A stretch of 64,000 nt of DNA, from contig NZ_JAGIAM010000004.1 in assembly GCF_017744835.1 (NCBI RefSeq), positions 186,001-250,000 of the forward strand, written 5' to 3'. This DNA is from Sphingomonas sp. GTDB lineage: Bacteria > Pseudomonadota > Alphaproteobacteria > Sphingomonadales > Sphingomonadaceae. Every line of letters starts with the position of its first letter. The first letter of the stretch is position 1. Of the stretch, positions 1 to 8,265 are shown piece by piece. Made by a program: the position numbers and the translations under genes. Below the pieces are notes generated by a model that saw only the letters and a list, made by a program, of their open reading frames with translations, had not been told where the DNA came from and did no database searches.

Positions 1-309
1 GCAGCGCTGTTCGTCACGCGCACCGGGCTGCTGCCGACGCGTGACTGGCTGATTGCACAGCTCGGCCAGGCCGCCGGCCCGACTTTGCTCGCCGGTGCGC
101 CTCCGGGTGCGCGCGAGGATCGCGGGCCGATCGTCTGCCTGTGCTTCGACGTCGGGCTCAAGACGATCGTCAAGGCGATCGGCAGCCAGCAGCTCACCAG
201 TGTCGAAGCCGTGGGCGCGGCGCTCTCCGCCGGCACCAATTGCGGCTCATGCCGCCCGGCGATCCGCCAGCTGATCGAGGAAAACAGGAGCCAAGCCCAT
301 GCAGGATGA
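1..309 (+). CDS. nasA: Assimilatory nitrate reductase, C-terminal end (partial)
   Basis: Only the last 102 codons are in the window; the reading frame is open from base 1. The first residues (FVTRTGLLPTRDWLIAQL) look like the end of the molybdopterin-dinucleotide-binding part of assimilatory nitrate reductases. They are followed by a BFD-like [2Fe-2S] domain with the cysteine pattern CLC...TNCGSC. In this family the cytoplasmic enzyme reduces nitrate to nitrite, and some alphaproteobacterial members carry this extra cluster domain at the C-terminus. The gene overlaps the following siroheme methyltransferase gene by 11 bases, which fits a nitrate/nitrite assimilation operon, since nitrite reductase needs siroheme. 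The subunit type cannot be proved from this fragment alone. Confidence 0.75.
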   Translation, partial: AALFVTRTGLLPTRDWLIAQLGQAAGPTLLAGAPPGAREDRGPIVCLCFDVGLKTIVKAIGSQQLTSVEAVGAALSAGTNCGSCRPAIRQLIEENRSQAHAG

Positions 310-1084
310 TTTCCGCCCCGGCGACGTGTGGCTGGTCGGCGCGGGCCCCGGCGACCCGGACCTGCTCACCCGCAAGGCCGAACGGCTGATGCGCACCGCC
401 AGCGTAGTTTTCTACGACGCGCTGGTCGGCCCCGGCGTGCTCGCGCTGATCCCGCCGCATGTCCGCAAGGTGCCGGTGGGCAAGCGATCGGGCCGCCATT
501 CGAAGGACCAGCGCTCGATCAACGAACTGCTCGTCGAAGCCGCGCTCGACGGCGAGCGCGTGGTGCGGCTCAAGGGCGGCGATCCCGCCGTCTTCGCACG
601 ATCGATGGAGGAAATGGCGGCGCTGGCCGCGGTGGGCGTGACCGCACGCATCTGCCCCGGCGTGACCGCGGCGAGCGCGGCGGCGGCCTCGGCGGGCGTG
701 TCGCTGTCGCTGCGCGGGCTCGGGCGGCGCGTCCAGTTCGTGACCGCGCACGTCCAGGCGGGCGAGCCGCTGGAGCTCGACTGGGCAAGGCTCGCCGATG
801 CGGGCGCCACCACCGCCTTCTACATGGGCCGATCGGCAGCGGGAGAGATCAGCCGCGAGCTGATCGCCGCGGGGCTCGACGCCGCGACGCCGGTGATGGT
901 CGCCTGCGACGTGAGCCTGCCCAGCGAACGGCTGTTCCGCACGCGGCTGGACCTGCTGCCGATCGCCGTGAAGGCCGTCGCGGACGACAGCCCCACGCTG
1001 ATCCTGGTCGGCGAGGCGGTGGCGAGCAACCCCGCCCTCTCCCCGCGCGCGATCGCCCGGGCATTCTCCGCGCCGCAGGACTGA
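299..1084 (+). CDS. cobA: Uroporphyrinogen-III C-methyltransferase (SUMT)
   Basis: A 261-residue protein with the family motifs in order: VGAGPGDPDLLT near residue 13, a YDALVG segment near 39, GGDPAVFARSMEE near 96 and CPGVTAASAAAASAG near 120. SUMT transfers two methyl groups from S-adenosylmethionine to uroporphyrinogen III to make precorrin-2, the precursor of siroheme and of cobalamin. The length is that of a single-domain SUMT, without the CysG-type dehydrogenase/chelatase fusion. It starts inside the end of the nitrate reductase gene, so siroheme supply for assimilatory nitrite reductase is the likely role, rather than B12 synthesis. A hairpin lies just downstream. Confidence 0.93.
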   Translation: MQDDFRPGDVWLVGAGPGDPDLLTRKAERLMRTASVVFYDALVGPGVLALIPPHVRKVPVGKRSGRHSKDQRSINELLVEAALDGERVVRLKGGDPAVFARSMEEMAALAAVGVTARICPGVTAASAAAASAGVSLSLRGLGRRVQFVTAHVQAGEPLELDWARLADAGATTAFYMGRSAAGEISRELIAAGLDAATPVMVACDVSLPSERLFRTRLDLLPIAVKAVADDSPTLILVGEAVASNPALSPRAIARAFSAPQD

Positions 1085-1092
1085 AAGGAAAT

Positions 1093-1119
1093 GGGGCGAC
1101 CCTGGGAGAGGGCCGCCCC
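1093..1119. terminator. Hairpin between convergent cobA and TonB-dependent receptor
   Basis: GGGGCGACC (1093-1101) pairs with GGCCGCCCC (1111-1119) with one mismatch and a 9-base loop. It lies between the stop codons of two convergent genes. No long T-tract follows, so terminator function on either strand is inferred from position and stem strength. Confidence 0.5.
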
Positions 1120-1142
1120 GACCGTTTCCAGGCGCGAGGAGC

Positions 1143-4031
1143 CTAGAAGCGGAACCTTGTGCCCGCACGGAAGGCGCGTCCGATCACGCCGGACTGGCTC
1201 CACGTCGGGTTGTAGTTGTTCGCCGCATAGTTCGGCAGGTTGATCGGCGCCTTGGCGTCGAACAGGTTGTTGACGTTCACATAGAAGCTGAAGTCGTCCG
1301 ACACCTTGTAGGTCGCGACCATGTCGACGACGAGGAAGTGCTTGGTCCGGCAGAAGGCGGGATCGGCGAGCGCATTGTCGCAATCGTCCTTCGTGTCCGG
1401 GCCCGAGATGTCCTCGGCCGTGTTGCGATAGCCGCTGGTGTAATAGGCCGTCGCCGACAGGCTGGCAGGGCCGAACTCGACCGTGTTCTGCCAGTTGGCG
1501 CGCCACGCCGGCGTGCCCGCGCCCGAGGAGAGCGCGTACGGCCCCTGCGTGCCGACATATTGCTGCGTGCCGCCCGGCGCGACGAGGTTGAACTCGAGGA
1601 TCCGGGTCGCCTCGAACTGGCTCAGCCACCGCACGCCGCCGCCCAGCTTGAGGTCGAGCGTCGCGGTGACGTCGATGCCCGACGTCCGCTGCTCGGCCGC
1701 GTTGACGTAGGACGCGTTGACGAAGGCCACCGTGCGCGGCGCGTTGGGATAGAGCGGGTCCGCGTCGTTCAGGAGCACGCTATAGCCATCGGGCAGCGGT
1801 TCGCCGGCATAATAGGCCGCCAGCGCGGCGCCGTAATCGGGTGCGCCGGCGATGAAGTCCTTCTTGCTGATGTTGTAATAATCGATCGTCGCGCTGAACC
1901 AGCGCGCGGGCTCGAACACCGCGCCGACGGTGAAGCTGCGCGAGCGCTCGGGCTTCAGGCCGGGCGTGCCGGTGGTGTTGATGCCCAGCGCGTTGTTGGG
2001 ACCGACATAGGGGCTGCCGCCCGAGCATTCGCCGCCGCCCTCATCGACGCCGCCGTGCGCGATCACGACGTCGCACGGCGGGATCGGCGCGGTGACATAG
2101 CCGGTGACCGAACCCTGGAGCTCGGCGAACTGCGGCGCGCGGAAGCCCTGCGAATAAGTGCCGCGCAACGCGAGCCCGCGGAACGGCGTCACCTTGATCC
2201 CCGCCTTGGGCGAGAAGCGGTCGTACCCATCCGAATAATGGTCGAACCGGCCCGCGAGGTTGAGCTGGACCGCGTCGAGCACCGGCGCGTCGATCTCGAT
2301 CGAAGCGGCCGAGACGGTGCGCTGACCGCGCGCATTGACCGGGTTGATCGACACCGTGCCTGAATCCGGATTGGCATTGGGCGCGTTGAGCCGCTCGTGC
2401 CGGATCGACGCGGTGCCACCGATCTGCAGCGGCCCGCCGGGCAGCTCGGCCACGGCATAGGTGGCGGTGAGCTGCGCCATCACCAGATCCGAGGTCGAAC
2501 GGTTGGTGACGGTGGGCGCCAGCGCGCTGCGCACCGCATCGGTGTTGAGCGCGGGATTGACGAAATTGTAGCTGCCGTCGGCGATCGCCCGCCCGAGCGC
2601 CGCGACGTTGATGTAGCCGCGCCGCGTCCAGTCGAGATCGGTGTGCATCGCCGTCGCCTCCAGCGCGAAGCGCCCCTTCTCGCCGAGCGATCCGCTGACG
2701 CCGAGCGCACCGCGATAGGTGCTGCTCGCGGTGGTGTTCGAGATCGGAATGTCGCCGAACGTATAGGCGATCTGCGCCGCATAGCCTTCGGCGGCGAACG
2801 GGTTGTTCGGGTTGAGCTGGCCGTTGGTCAGCCGTGCGGGCAGCACCACGCCCAGCGTGTTCGCCGGCGCGCGGTTGCGGATCGCGGACGGGGCTGCGAC
2901 CGAATCCACTTCGCTGCGGTAGTAGGTACCGATCGCATAGGCTTCGAGGTCGCCGCCCAATCGCGCGGTCACGCGGCCGGTGATGCCCCAGCGCTCCTGC
3001 TCCGGCTGGAGCTGGCCGTAATCATGGGCGAAATCCTGCTCGCAGAAGCTGCCCCCGGCGGTGGTGCTGTGCGCGATCGTACCCGGCGCACACCCTGCGG
3101 GGTTGAGCACCTGGTAGCGCTCGCCCGCGATCGCCTCGCCGCTGAAGACGTTCCCCGGGATGAGCTGGTTGGCGCGGCGCACCAGTGCGCTGATCGTCTG
3201 GCCCGGGCCAGTCGCGCCGATGTTGCCGTTGGCACAGGGCTCGGGATCGCCGCTGCCGGTGCAGGTCAGCGGGCTGAGGTCGCCGGTGTTGTAGGGAAAG
3301 CCGCGCCGGCGGGCCATCAGGTCGTCGCTGTGGCTGTACTCGCCGCCGATGTACGCGCTGAACCCGTCGGTATCGAGGTCGCCCGTGCCCGCCATCAGCG
3401 AGAAGCGCTGGTTACCCACGTCGCCGCGCTCGCTCACGCCGGCCTCGGCCATGCCGGAGACGCCCTGGAACTGCTTGCGGGTGATGATGTTGATCACGCC
3501 GCCGATCGCGTCGGCACCATAGGTGGCGGAGGCGCCGTCACGCAGCACCTCGACCCGCTCGACCGCGAACTGCGGGATGGTGTTGAGGTCGACGAACGAC
3601 TTCTGGCCGTCGTCGGCGAGCGGATAGTAGGAGCCGCGCAGACCGTCGAACAGCACCAGCGTCGAATTGACGCCCAGGCCGCGCAGCGAGACGCCGCTCG
3701 CCCCGCTCGCGAAGCCATTCGAAAAAGCGATCGGGATCGAGCCGCTATTGTCGGCCGAAACGCTGCGCAGCGCCTCGGCGACCGAAGTGATGCCGCGCTG
3801 GTCGAGCATCTCGGCGGAGAGCGTGGTGAGCGGCGACGCGGTCTCGCGGTCGGTGCGGCGCGCGAAGATGCTGCCGGTGACGACGATCTCGTCATTCGAA
3901 TCCTGCGGCTCGGCGGCAGCGTCGGCGGCGACCGGGGCTGCGTCCTGCGCATGGACCGGCAGCGCCATGCCGATCGCGCCGGCAAGCACCGTGCCGATCA
4001 GCAGGCGATGGCGCAAAGATTGCCTTTGCAT
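1143..4031 (-). CDS. TonB-dependent outer-membrane receptor
   Basis: A 962-residue receptor. The start at 4031 is preferred because GGAGGG stands just before it and it gives a clean signal peptide (MQRQSLRHRLLIGTVLAGA, ending ...PVHAQ). A TonB-box-like DEIVVTG segment follows, then a plug domain (about residues 50-190, with RGLGVNSTLVLFDG and VEVLRDGASATYGADAIGG). The rest is a large 22-strand-type barrel with several long cysteine-containing loops, ending in GTRFRF. Such receptors move large or scarce substrates (oligosaccharides, peptides, iron complexes) across the outer membrane using TonB energy. The substrate is not evident. The gene lies at the end of a minus-strand set with a LytTR two-component system and an NTF2-like protein, which may control it. 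Confidence 0.93.
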   Translation of the reverse strand: MQRQSLRHRLLIGTVLAGAIGMALPVHAQDAAPVAADAAAEPQDSNDEIVVTGSIFARRTDRETASPLTTLSAEMLDQRGITSVAEALRSVSADNSGSIPIAFSNGFASGASGVSLRGLGVNSTLVLFDGLRGSYYPLADDGQKSFVDLNTIPQFAVERVEVLRDGASATYGADAIGGVINIITRKQFQGVSGMAEAGVSERGDVGNQRFSLMAGTGDLDTDGFSAYIGGEYSHSDDLMARRRGFPYNTGDLSPLTCTGSGDPEPCANGNIGATGPGQTISALVRRANQLIPGNVFSGEAIAGERYQVLNPAGCAPGTIAHSTTAGGSFCEQDFAHDYGQLQPEQERWGITGRVTARLGGDLEAYAIGTYYRSEVDSVAAPSAIRNRAPANTLGVVLPARLTNGQLNPNNPFAAEGYAAQIAYTFGDIPISNTTASSTYRGALGVSGSLGEKGRFALEATAMHTDLDWTRRGYINVAALGRAIADGSYNFVNPALNTDAVRSALAPTVTNRSTSDLVMAQLTATYAVAELPGGPLQIGGTASIRHERLNAPNANPDSGTVSINPVNARGQRTVSAASIEIDAPVLDAVQLNLAGRFDHYSDGYDRFSPKAGIKVTPFRGLALRGTYSQGFRAPQFAELQGSVTGYVTAPIPPCDVVIAHGGVDEGGGECSGGSPYVGPNNALGINTTGTPGLKPERSRSFTVGAVFEPARWFSATIDYYNISKKDFIAGAPDYGAALAAYYAGEPLPDGYSVLLNDADPLYPNAPRTVAFVNASYVNAAEQRTSGIDVTATLDLKLGGGVRWLSQFEATRILEFNLVAPGGTQQYVGTQGPYALSSGAGTPAWRANWQNTVEFGPASLSATAYYTSGYRNTAEDISGPDTKDDCDNALADPAFCRTKHFLVVDMVATYKVSDDFSFYVNVNNLFDAKAPINLPNYAANNYNPTWSQSGVIGRAFRAGTRFRF

Positions 4032-4165
4032 GATTTCCCTCCCTTTTCGTTGAAAGTCGGCTCTCGCCCGCGGCATGCGGCGGCTCACGCGAGATGCGAC
4101 GGGGGCCGCTCCGGCGGCGGCGGCAGCGACCAAGGCCGCCGGGCATGCGACGAAGTCCGCCGCGC

Positions 4166-5041
4166 TCAGCTCAGCTGATCGATGAGCAGACGCCAGGTCT
4201 CGCCCTGCCGGCGCCAGATCCGCACATAATAGAGGCGCTCACCGCCCTTGGCGTCGAGCCGGCCGTAGCTGACGGCCAGGTCGCCGGCGACCGACACGCG
4301 CAGCCCCAGCCGCTCGGCGCGATCGATCGCCGGTGTGGCGGCGAGCGCGGCCGCTGCGTCGTCGTGGGAAGCTGCTCCCATACCGTTGCGCAGGACATAG
4401 CCTTCGTCGGCGAGCGCCGCGCGGACCGCACCGGGGCCGTCGCTGCGCATTGCGCCGTGGAGCGCGTCCTCGGCGGTGCCCAGGCTGAGCGCCGCGCCGG
4501 TGTCGGGCGCTGTCCGGGCAGCGGGCCGCAGCCGCGTAACGGTCGCCGGGAAAGAGGGCGCGGGCCGATCGCCTTCGAGCGGCGAGCCGTTGTCGAGGTA
4601 CCAGCGCCAGCGGCCGTCCGAGCCGCGCTGCCAGACGGTGAGGAACTGGCCGGCACGCACCTTGGCACCTCGGCTCAGCCGATAGGGGCCGGTGGTGAAG
4701 CCCAGATCGTTCGACGCGGCGACCGCGGCGACGGCGGGCTCCCATTCGAGCCGCACCGCGGGATCGTCCGGCTGGCGCGCGAGCTCGGTCAGCGCGGGCA
4801 CCGGATAGGGGCGCAGCAGGATGCTGTTGGGCGCGGCATGCGCGCGAAAGGCCGAGGAGATGCCCGTCTGCGCGACATCGGCGGCGAAACGCCGCTCGGC
4901 CGCGACCAGGCTGTCGATCGGATCCTCGTCGCGCTGGCGGGCGACGGCGCCCGAGGAGTCGAGGATCATCAGCCCGGCCAGGCAGGCCGCGCGGAAGCTG
5001 CGGATTACCGGGGAGGCAGCGGGAAGTGCGAGGTTCGTCAT
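4166..5041 (-). CDS. Exported NTF2/SnoaL-like protein
   Basis: A 291-residue protein beginning with an apparent signal peptide (MTNLALPAASPVIRS, hydrophobic to about residue 34). The mature part seems to hold two related alpha+beta halves, roughly residues 42-160 and 175-290. Both carry the signs of nuclear-transport-factor-2/SnoaL (DUF4440-type) domains, including the closing pattern RIWRRQGETWRLLIDQ. Such domains often bind small ligands or have no enzyme activity, so no reaction is proposed. The start at 5041 was chosen over 5077 because it places the hydrophobic segment at the N-terminus. The gene follows the response regulator by 72 bases on the same strand and precedes the TonB-dependent receptor, so it may be part of their operon. 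Confidence 0.7.
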   Translation of the reverse strand: MTNLALPAASPVIRSFRAACLAGLMILDSSGAVARQRDEDPIDSLVAAERRFAADVAQTGISSAFRAHAAPNSILLRPYPVPALTELARQPDDPAVRLEWEPAVAAVAASNDLGFTTGPYRLSRGAKVRAGQFLTVWQRGSDGRWRWYLDNGSPLEGDRPAPSFPATVTRLRPAARTAPDTGAALSLGTAEDALHGAMRSDGPGAVRAALADEGYVLRNGMGAASHDDAAAALAATPAIDRAERLGLRVSVAGDLAVSYGRLDAKGGERLYYVRIWRRQGETWRLLIDQLS

Positions 5042-5113
5042 GGAGCCCGCCTCGCGCCTGCGCGCCCGCCGCTCCACTCTGCTGCGACGTGCCCCGCCGC
5101 AGCCGCGACGAAG

Positions 5114-5899
5114 TCAGAGGCGCAGCGCCTGCACCACCTGGTCCTGGTAATTGGGACCGACCTGCAGGTTGGCGCCGTCTTCCAGCACGACGCGCAGCGC
5201 GCCCTTGCCCGGCCGCTCGACTCCCACCACCGCGCCGATGCGCACCATGTGCGAGCGGTGGATGCGCACCATCTGCTGCGGGTCGATCCGCCGCTCGAGC
5301 TCGTTCATCTTGGCGCGCAATATGTAGCTTTTGATCGGTGTATTAAGCAGCACATAATCGCGTGCCGCCTCGATCCGGTCGATCATCGTCACGGGTACGC
5401 GGACCGAGCCCTGACGCGCCGGGACCCAGATCGCCGATTCATAGGACTCTCCGTCCTTGCGGGCCGGCTCTCCGGCATCCGCACGCAACGCCGCAACCAC
5501 CGCGCCCAGCTCGGCCGCGCGGCCGTCGGCGTCGATCAGCTCACGGCGACGGCGCACGCGATCCACCGCGAGGCGGAGCCGGTCGAAGCTCACGGGCTTG
5601 AGCAGATAGTCGATGGCCTCGACTTCGAACGCCTCGATCGCGAAGCGGTTGAACGCAGTGACGAACACCACGTCGGGCCGATCGGGGAGCCCGGCGAGCG
5701 ACTGCGCCAGTTCCATACCCGAAAGCCCGGGCATCTGGATGTCGAGGATCACCAGCTCGGGCCGCAGCGCCTCAATCCGCTCGCGCGCCTCGATCCCATC
5801 GGCGGCGGTGCCGACCAGCTCGACGTCCTCGATTCCGGCGAGCCCGGCCGTCAGCCGGTCGAGCGCGAGCGGCTCGTCGTCCACCAGCAGCGTCCGCAT
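5114..5899 (-). CDS. LytTR-family response regulator
   Basis: A 261-residue cytoplasmic regulator. Residues 1-120 are a receiver domain with the acidic pair in VDDE (7-8), the phosphoacceptor Asp53 in VILDIQMPG, the conserved Thr in VTAF and Lys in LLKPV. Residues about 150-255 are a LytTR DNA-binding domain (RIEAARDYVLLNT, LERRIDPQQMVRIHRSHMV). The ATG overlaps the stop codon of the histidine kinase gene by one base (TGATG), so the two are very likely translated together and form one two-component system. LytTR regulators bind short direct repeats upstream of targets; the nearest candidate targets are the NTF2-like protein and the TonB-dependent receptor downstream. Confidence 0.95.
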   Translation of the reverse strand: MRTLLVDDEPLALDRLTAGLAGIEDVELVGTAADGIEARERIEALRPELVILDIQMPGLSGMELAQSLAGLPDRPDVVFVTAFNRFAIEAFEVEAIDYLLKPVSFDRLRLAVDRVRRRRELIDADGRAAELGAVVAALRADAGEPARKDGESYESAIWVPARQGSVRVPVTMIDRIEAARDYVLLNTPIKSYILRAKMNELERRIDPQQMVRIHRSHMVRIGAVVGVERPGKGALRVVLEDGANLQVGPNYQDQVVQALRL

Positions 5900-7080
5900 C
5901 ACTCGGCGGCCTCGCGCATCGGAGCATAGCGTAGGGGCAATATCAGCCTGACGGCATAGCCCTCCGGCGTCGTCCCGGCCTCCATCCGCCCAGCGGCGCC
6001 GTGAAAGGCGGCGAGCCGCTTGCGGACGTTGTCGAGCCCCACCCCGGTTCCCCCTGCGACCGGCATGCGCGCGGCACCACCGCCCCGGTCCTCGACCACG
6101 ATCTCCAGCACCTCGCCCGCGGCCCGGGCGCGGACTTCCAGCGAGACCGGTCCGCGCGAAGTGGACACGGCATATTTGATCGAATTCTCGACCAGCGGCT
6201 GGAGCAGGAAGCTCGGCACATAGGCGTTGAGCAATGCCGCGGGACAATCGAAGGACAACTGCAGCCGATCGGCGAAGCGCGCGCTTTCGATGTCCAGATA
6301 GGACTGGGTCGTGGCCAGCTCCTCGTCGAGCGTCACCTCGGCCTCGGGATCGGCCTCGAGCGTCAGCCGCAGGAAGTCCGAGAGCTTCACCGTCACGCGC
6401 TCGGCATCGGCGTTGCGCCCGGTGACGATCAGCGACGAGATCGCGTTGAGCGTGTTGAACAGGAAATGCGGGTTGAGCTGGAAGCGCAGCGCCGCGAGCT
6501 GCGCCTGCTGCGCCGCGTCGCGCGCCTCGGCGAGCTGCCGCTCGCGCTCGCGCACCGCCATCTCGCTCTGCACCAGCCCCAGCGCGGTGGCGTAGAGGCC
6601 GTAGATCAGCACGAAGGGCATCAGCCCGACGTTGAACAGCTCCGCCAACGGCGGCGGCCGATGATGCAGCGCACGGGCAAGCTGTTGCAGCAGGCGCGCG
6701 TCGATGAGCCCGTGCAGTACCGCGATACAAAGTGCCACGGCGACGATCACCGGGATCATCCAGCGCCGTGGCAGCCGCCGGGCCAAGCCGATCGCGCCAG
6801 CCAGCGCCGCCGAGAAGAGCAGCCCGAGCGCGAAGGTCTGCACCAGCAGCAGCTTGTAGGCGAAGGGGAACGGCTCGCCCGAGGCGATGTCGCGCGCCGA
6901 CCACAGCAGCAGCGCCACCAGCCACAGAAGGATGGTGAGCACCACCACGACCACGGCTTCGCGCCGACGGAACAGGCTGACAAGATCGTGCACGCGCTGC
7001 GAATACCACGACCTGCGCCACGCGCCGACCGTCTTCGTCGCAGCATGGTCCGCCTTGGTCGCTTTGCTCCAGTGCGGCAC
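5899..7080 (-). CDS. LytS-type sensor histidine kinase
   Basis: A 393-residue membrane kinase. Four hydrophobic segments lie roughly at residues 42-60, 72-98, 108-125 and 150-172. A short coiled coil (ERERQLAEARDAAQQAQ) leads to the histidine region LNPHFLFNTLNAISSL, with His205 as the predicted phosphorylation site. A HATPase domain follows with N-box LVENSIKYAV and G-box GTGVGLDNVRKRL. No large extracytoplasmic sensor loop is present, so the signal is probably read in or near the membrane. The GTG at 7080 lacks a clear ribosome-binding site, so the exact start is uncertain. The 3' end overlaps the regulator gene by one base. Confidence 0.93.
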   Translation of the reverse strand: MPHWSKATKADHAATKTVGAWRRSWYSQRVHDLVSLFRRREAVVVVVLTILLWLVALLLWSARDIASGEPFPFAYKLLLVQTFALGLLFSAALAGAIGLARRLPRRWMIPVIVAVALCIAVLHGLIDARLLQQLARALHHRPPPLAELFNVGLMPFVLIYGLYATALGLVQSEMAVRERERQLAEARDAAQQAQLAALRFQLNPHFLFNTLNAISSLIVTGRNADAERVTVKLSDFLRLTLEADPEAEVTLDEELATTQSYLDIESARFADRLQLSFDCPAALLNAYVPSFLLQPLVENSIKYAVSTSRGPVSLEVRARAAGEVLEIVVEDRGGGAARMPVAGGTGVGLDNVRKRLAAFHGAAGRMEAGTTPEGYAVRLILPLRYAPMREAAE

Positions 7081-7358
7081 AGCCGGTTGACAGGTGGGCG
7101 ACTTCCTCGAAACTCATCAGACAATTTCGGGAGGAGATGCGAGTGTCGGGTGTTGCGCTGGCAAGCGCCAGCAAGGCCTATGGCGCGCAGACGGTGATCG
7201 ACTGGCAGCGTGGCCGCGGCAATATGCACCAAGGTTGCAGACCGGAAGCTTCTCGGCGGGCGGCGCGCTCACCGCGACGCTGAAGCCGCTGCGTGGAACG
7301 TGTTCCCGACACGGCGCGCCTGATTGTCTATTGCGACAGCTGCGCTAAAGGTCTGATC
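7081..7358. promoter_or_regulatory. Divergent control region between kinase and GntR regulator
   Basis: A 278-base gap between divergent genes. It holds a weak variant of the proposed GntR operator (TCATCAGACAA at 7114-7124, two changes from TAGTCAGACAA). A second loosely similar stretch (GGTCTGATCA) runs into the ATG of the GntR gene. A 48-codon open frame at 7137-7283 is described separately. Autoregulation of the GntR gene is possible but only inferred. Confidence 0.35.
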
Positions 7359-8129
7359 ATGGCGACCAAGCCCAACAAGAAATCGCTCGATGCCCGCGCC
7401 CGCCGCAAGTCGCTGCGGCTCCACGGCACGATTGCACGCGACCTGGGCATTTTGATCGTCTCGGGCCGTTACCATCCGGGCGAAGTGCTGAGCAACGAAG
7501 TCGCGGCGAGCGACCGGCTCCACGTCTCGCGTACTGCCTATCGCGAGGCGCTGCGCATCCTGGCGGCCAAGGGGCTGGTCGAATCCCGCCCGCGCGCCGG
7601 CACCCGCGTCAGCGACCGCGCCAAATGGCATTTGCTCGACCCCGACGTGCTTTCCTGGATCTTCGAGTTCGAGCCCGACGACGATCTGCTGGCGAGCCTG
7701 TTCGAGCTGCGGAAGATCTTCGAGCCCGAGGCCGCCGCCCTTGCCGCCAAGCGCCGCAACCAGGACCAGCTCGAGCGCATGGCCGAGGGACTGCGGGGCA
7801 TGGCCGAGCACACGCTCGCCGTGGAGGAAGGCCGCATCGCCGACCAGCATTTCCACGCCGCGCTGATCGAGGCGTCGGGCAATCCGTTCCTCACCACTCT
7901 GACGACCAGCGTGGGCGCCGCGGTGGCCTGGACGACGATCTTCAAGCAGCGCAACAGCCCGCTGCGCCGCGATCCGGTGCCCGACCACCAGCGCGTCTAT
8001 GACGCAATCGCCGCGGGCGACGCGGAGGCGGCGCACCGCGCGATGGCCGAGCTGGTCGACATGGCGTTCCTCGACACCGCCAATTCGCGCGCGCCCAAGG
8101 GCGGGCGGGCGAAGGTGGTCGCGGGCTAG
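7359..8129 (+). CDS. FadR-subfamily (FCD) GntR transcriptional regulator
   Basis: A 256-residue regulator. Residues about 15-85 form a GntR winged helix-turn-helix (IARDLGILIVSGRYHPGEV, followed by LHVSRTAYREALRILAAKG and SRPRAGTRV). The rest is an all-helical FCD ligand domain with the typical acidic/histidine metal and ligand positions (FELRKIFEPEAA, DQHFHAALIEASGNP, DHQRVYDAIAAGDAEAA). Proteins of this branch usually repress sugar-acid or carboxylate catabolism and release DNA on binding a pathway intermediate. The start at 7359 is chosen because the GntR homology begins right after it. It sits beside the sugar locus, and TAGTCAGACNA-type sites fitting the family consensus occur in front of sugar genes, so it is the likely local regulator. 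Confidence 0.9.
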   Translation: MATKPNKKSLDARARRKSLRLHGTIARDLGILIVSGRYHPGEVLSNEVAASDRLHVSRTAYREALRILAAKGLVESRPRAGTRVSDRAKWHLLDPDVLSWIFEFEPDDDLLASLFELRKIFEPEAAALAAKRRNQDQLERMAEGLRGMAEHTLAVEEGRIADQHFHAALIEASGNPFLTTLTTSVGAAVAWTTIFKQRNSPLRRDPVPDHQRVYDAIAAGDAEAAHRAMAELVDMAFLDTANSRAPKGGRAKVVAG

Positions 8130-8219
8130 CGGCTACTCCGCCCCAGGGTCCCCGGCGTCGAAATCATCGTCGAGCAGTTCGCCCGGCGTGGACATCTGAC
8201 TCGAACTTGAGCCTGAAAG

Positions 8220-8253
8220 CAGCCGGCGGAGCCCGTCAGAGCTCCGCCGGCTG
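8220..8253. terminator. Strong hairpin between GntR gene and second TonB receptor
   Basis: A perfect 13-base stem (CAGCCGGCGGAGC, 8220-8232, with its complement at 8241-8253) and an 8-base loop lie between two convergent genes. The stem is strong; the T-tract is poor on both sides. It most likely ends transcription of the TonB-dependent receptor on the minus strand. Confidence 0.7.
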
Positions 8254-8265
8254 CCATGAACGTCC

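Noticed and set aside
2397..4178. 593-codon plus-strand frame opposite the first TonB receptor
   Set aside because: Low-complexity Arg/Asp/Ala translation typical of antisense shadows; the receptor on the minus strand is beyond doubt.
5900..7174. N-terminal extension of the LytTR regulator through the kinase region
   Set aside because: The extension is the kinase gene read in another frame; the regulator's receiver domain begins exactly at the ATG at 5899.
8133..8195. 20-residue acidic frame on the minus strand (begins MSTPGELLDDDFDAGD)
   Set aside because: Too short, no ribosome-binding site, and placed in the gap beside a terminator hairpin; not supportable as a gene.
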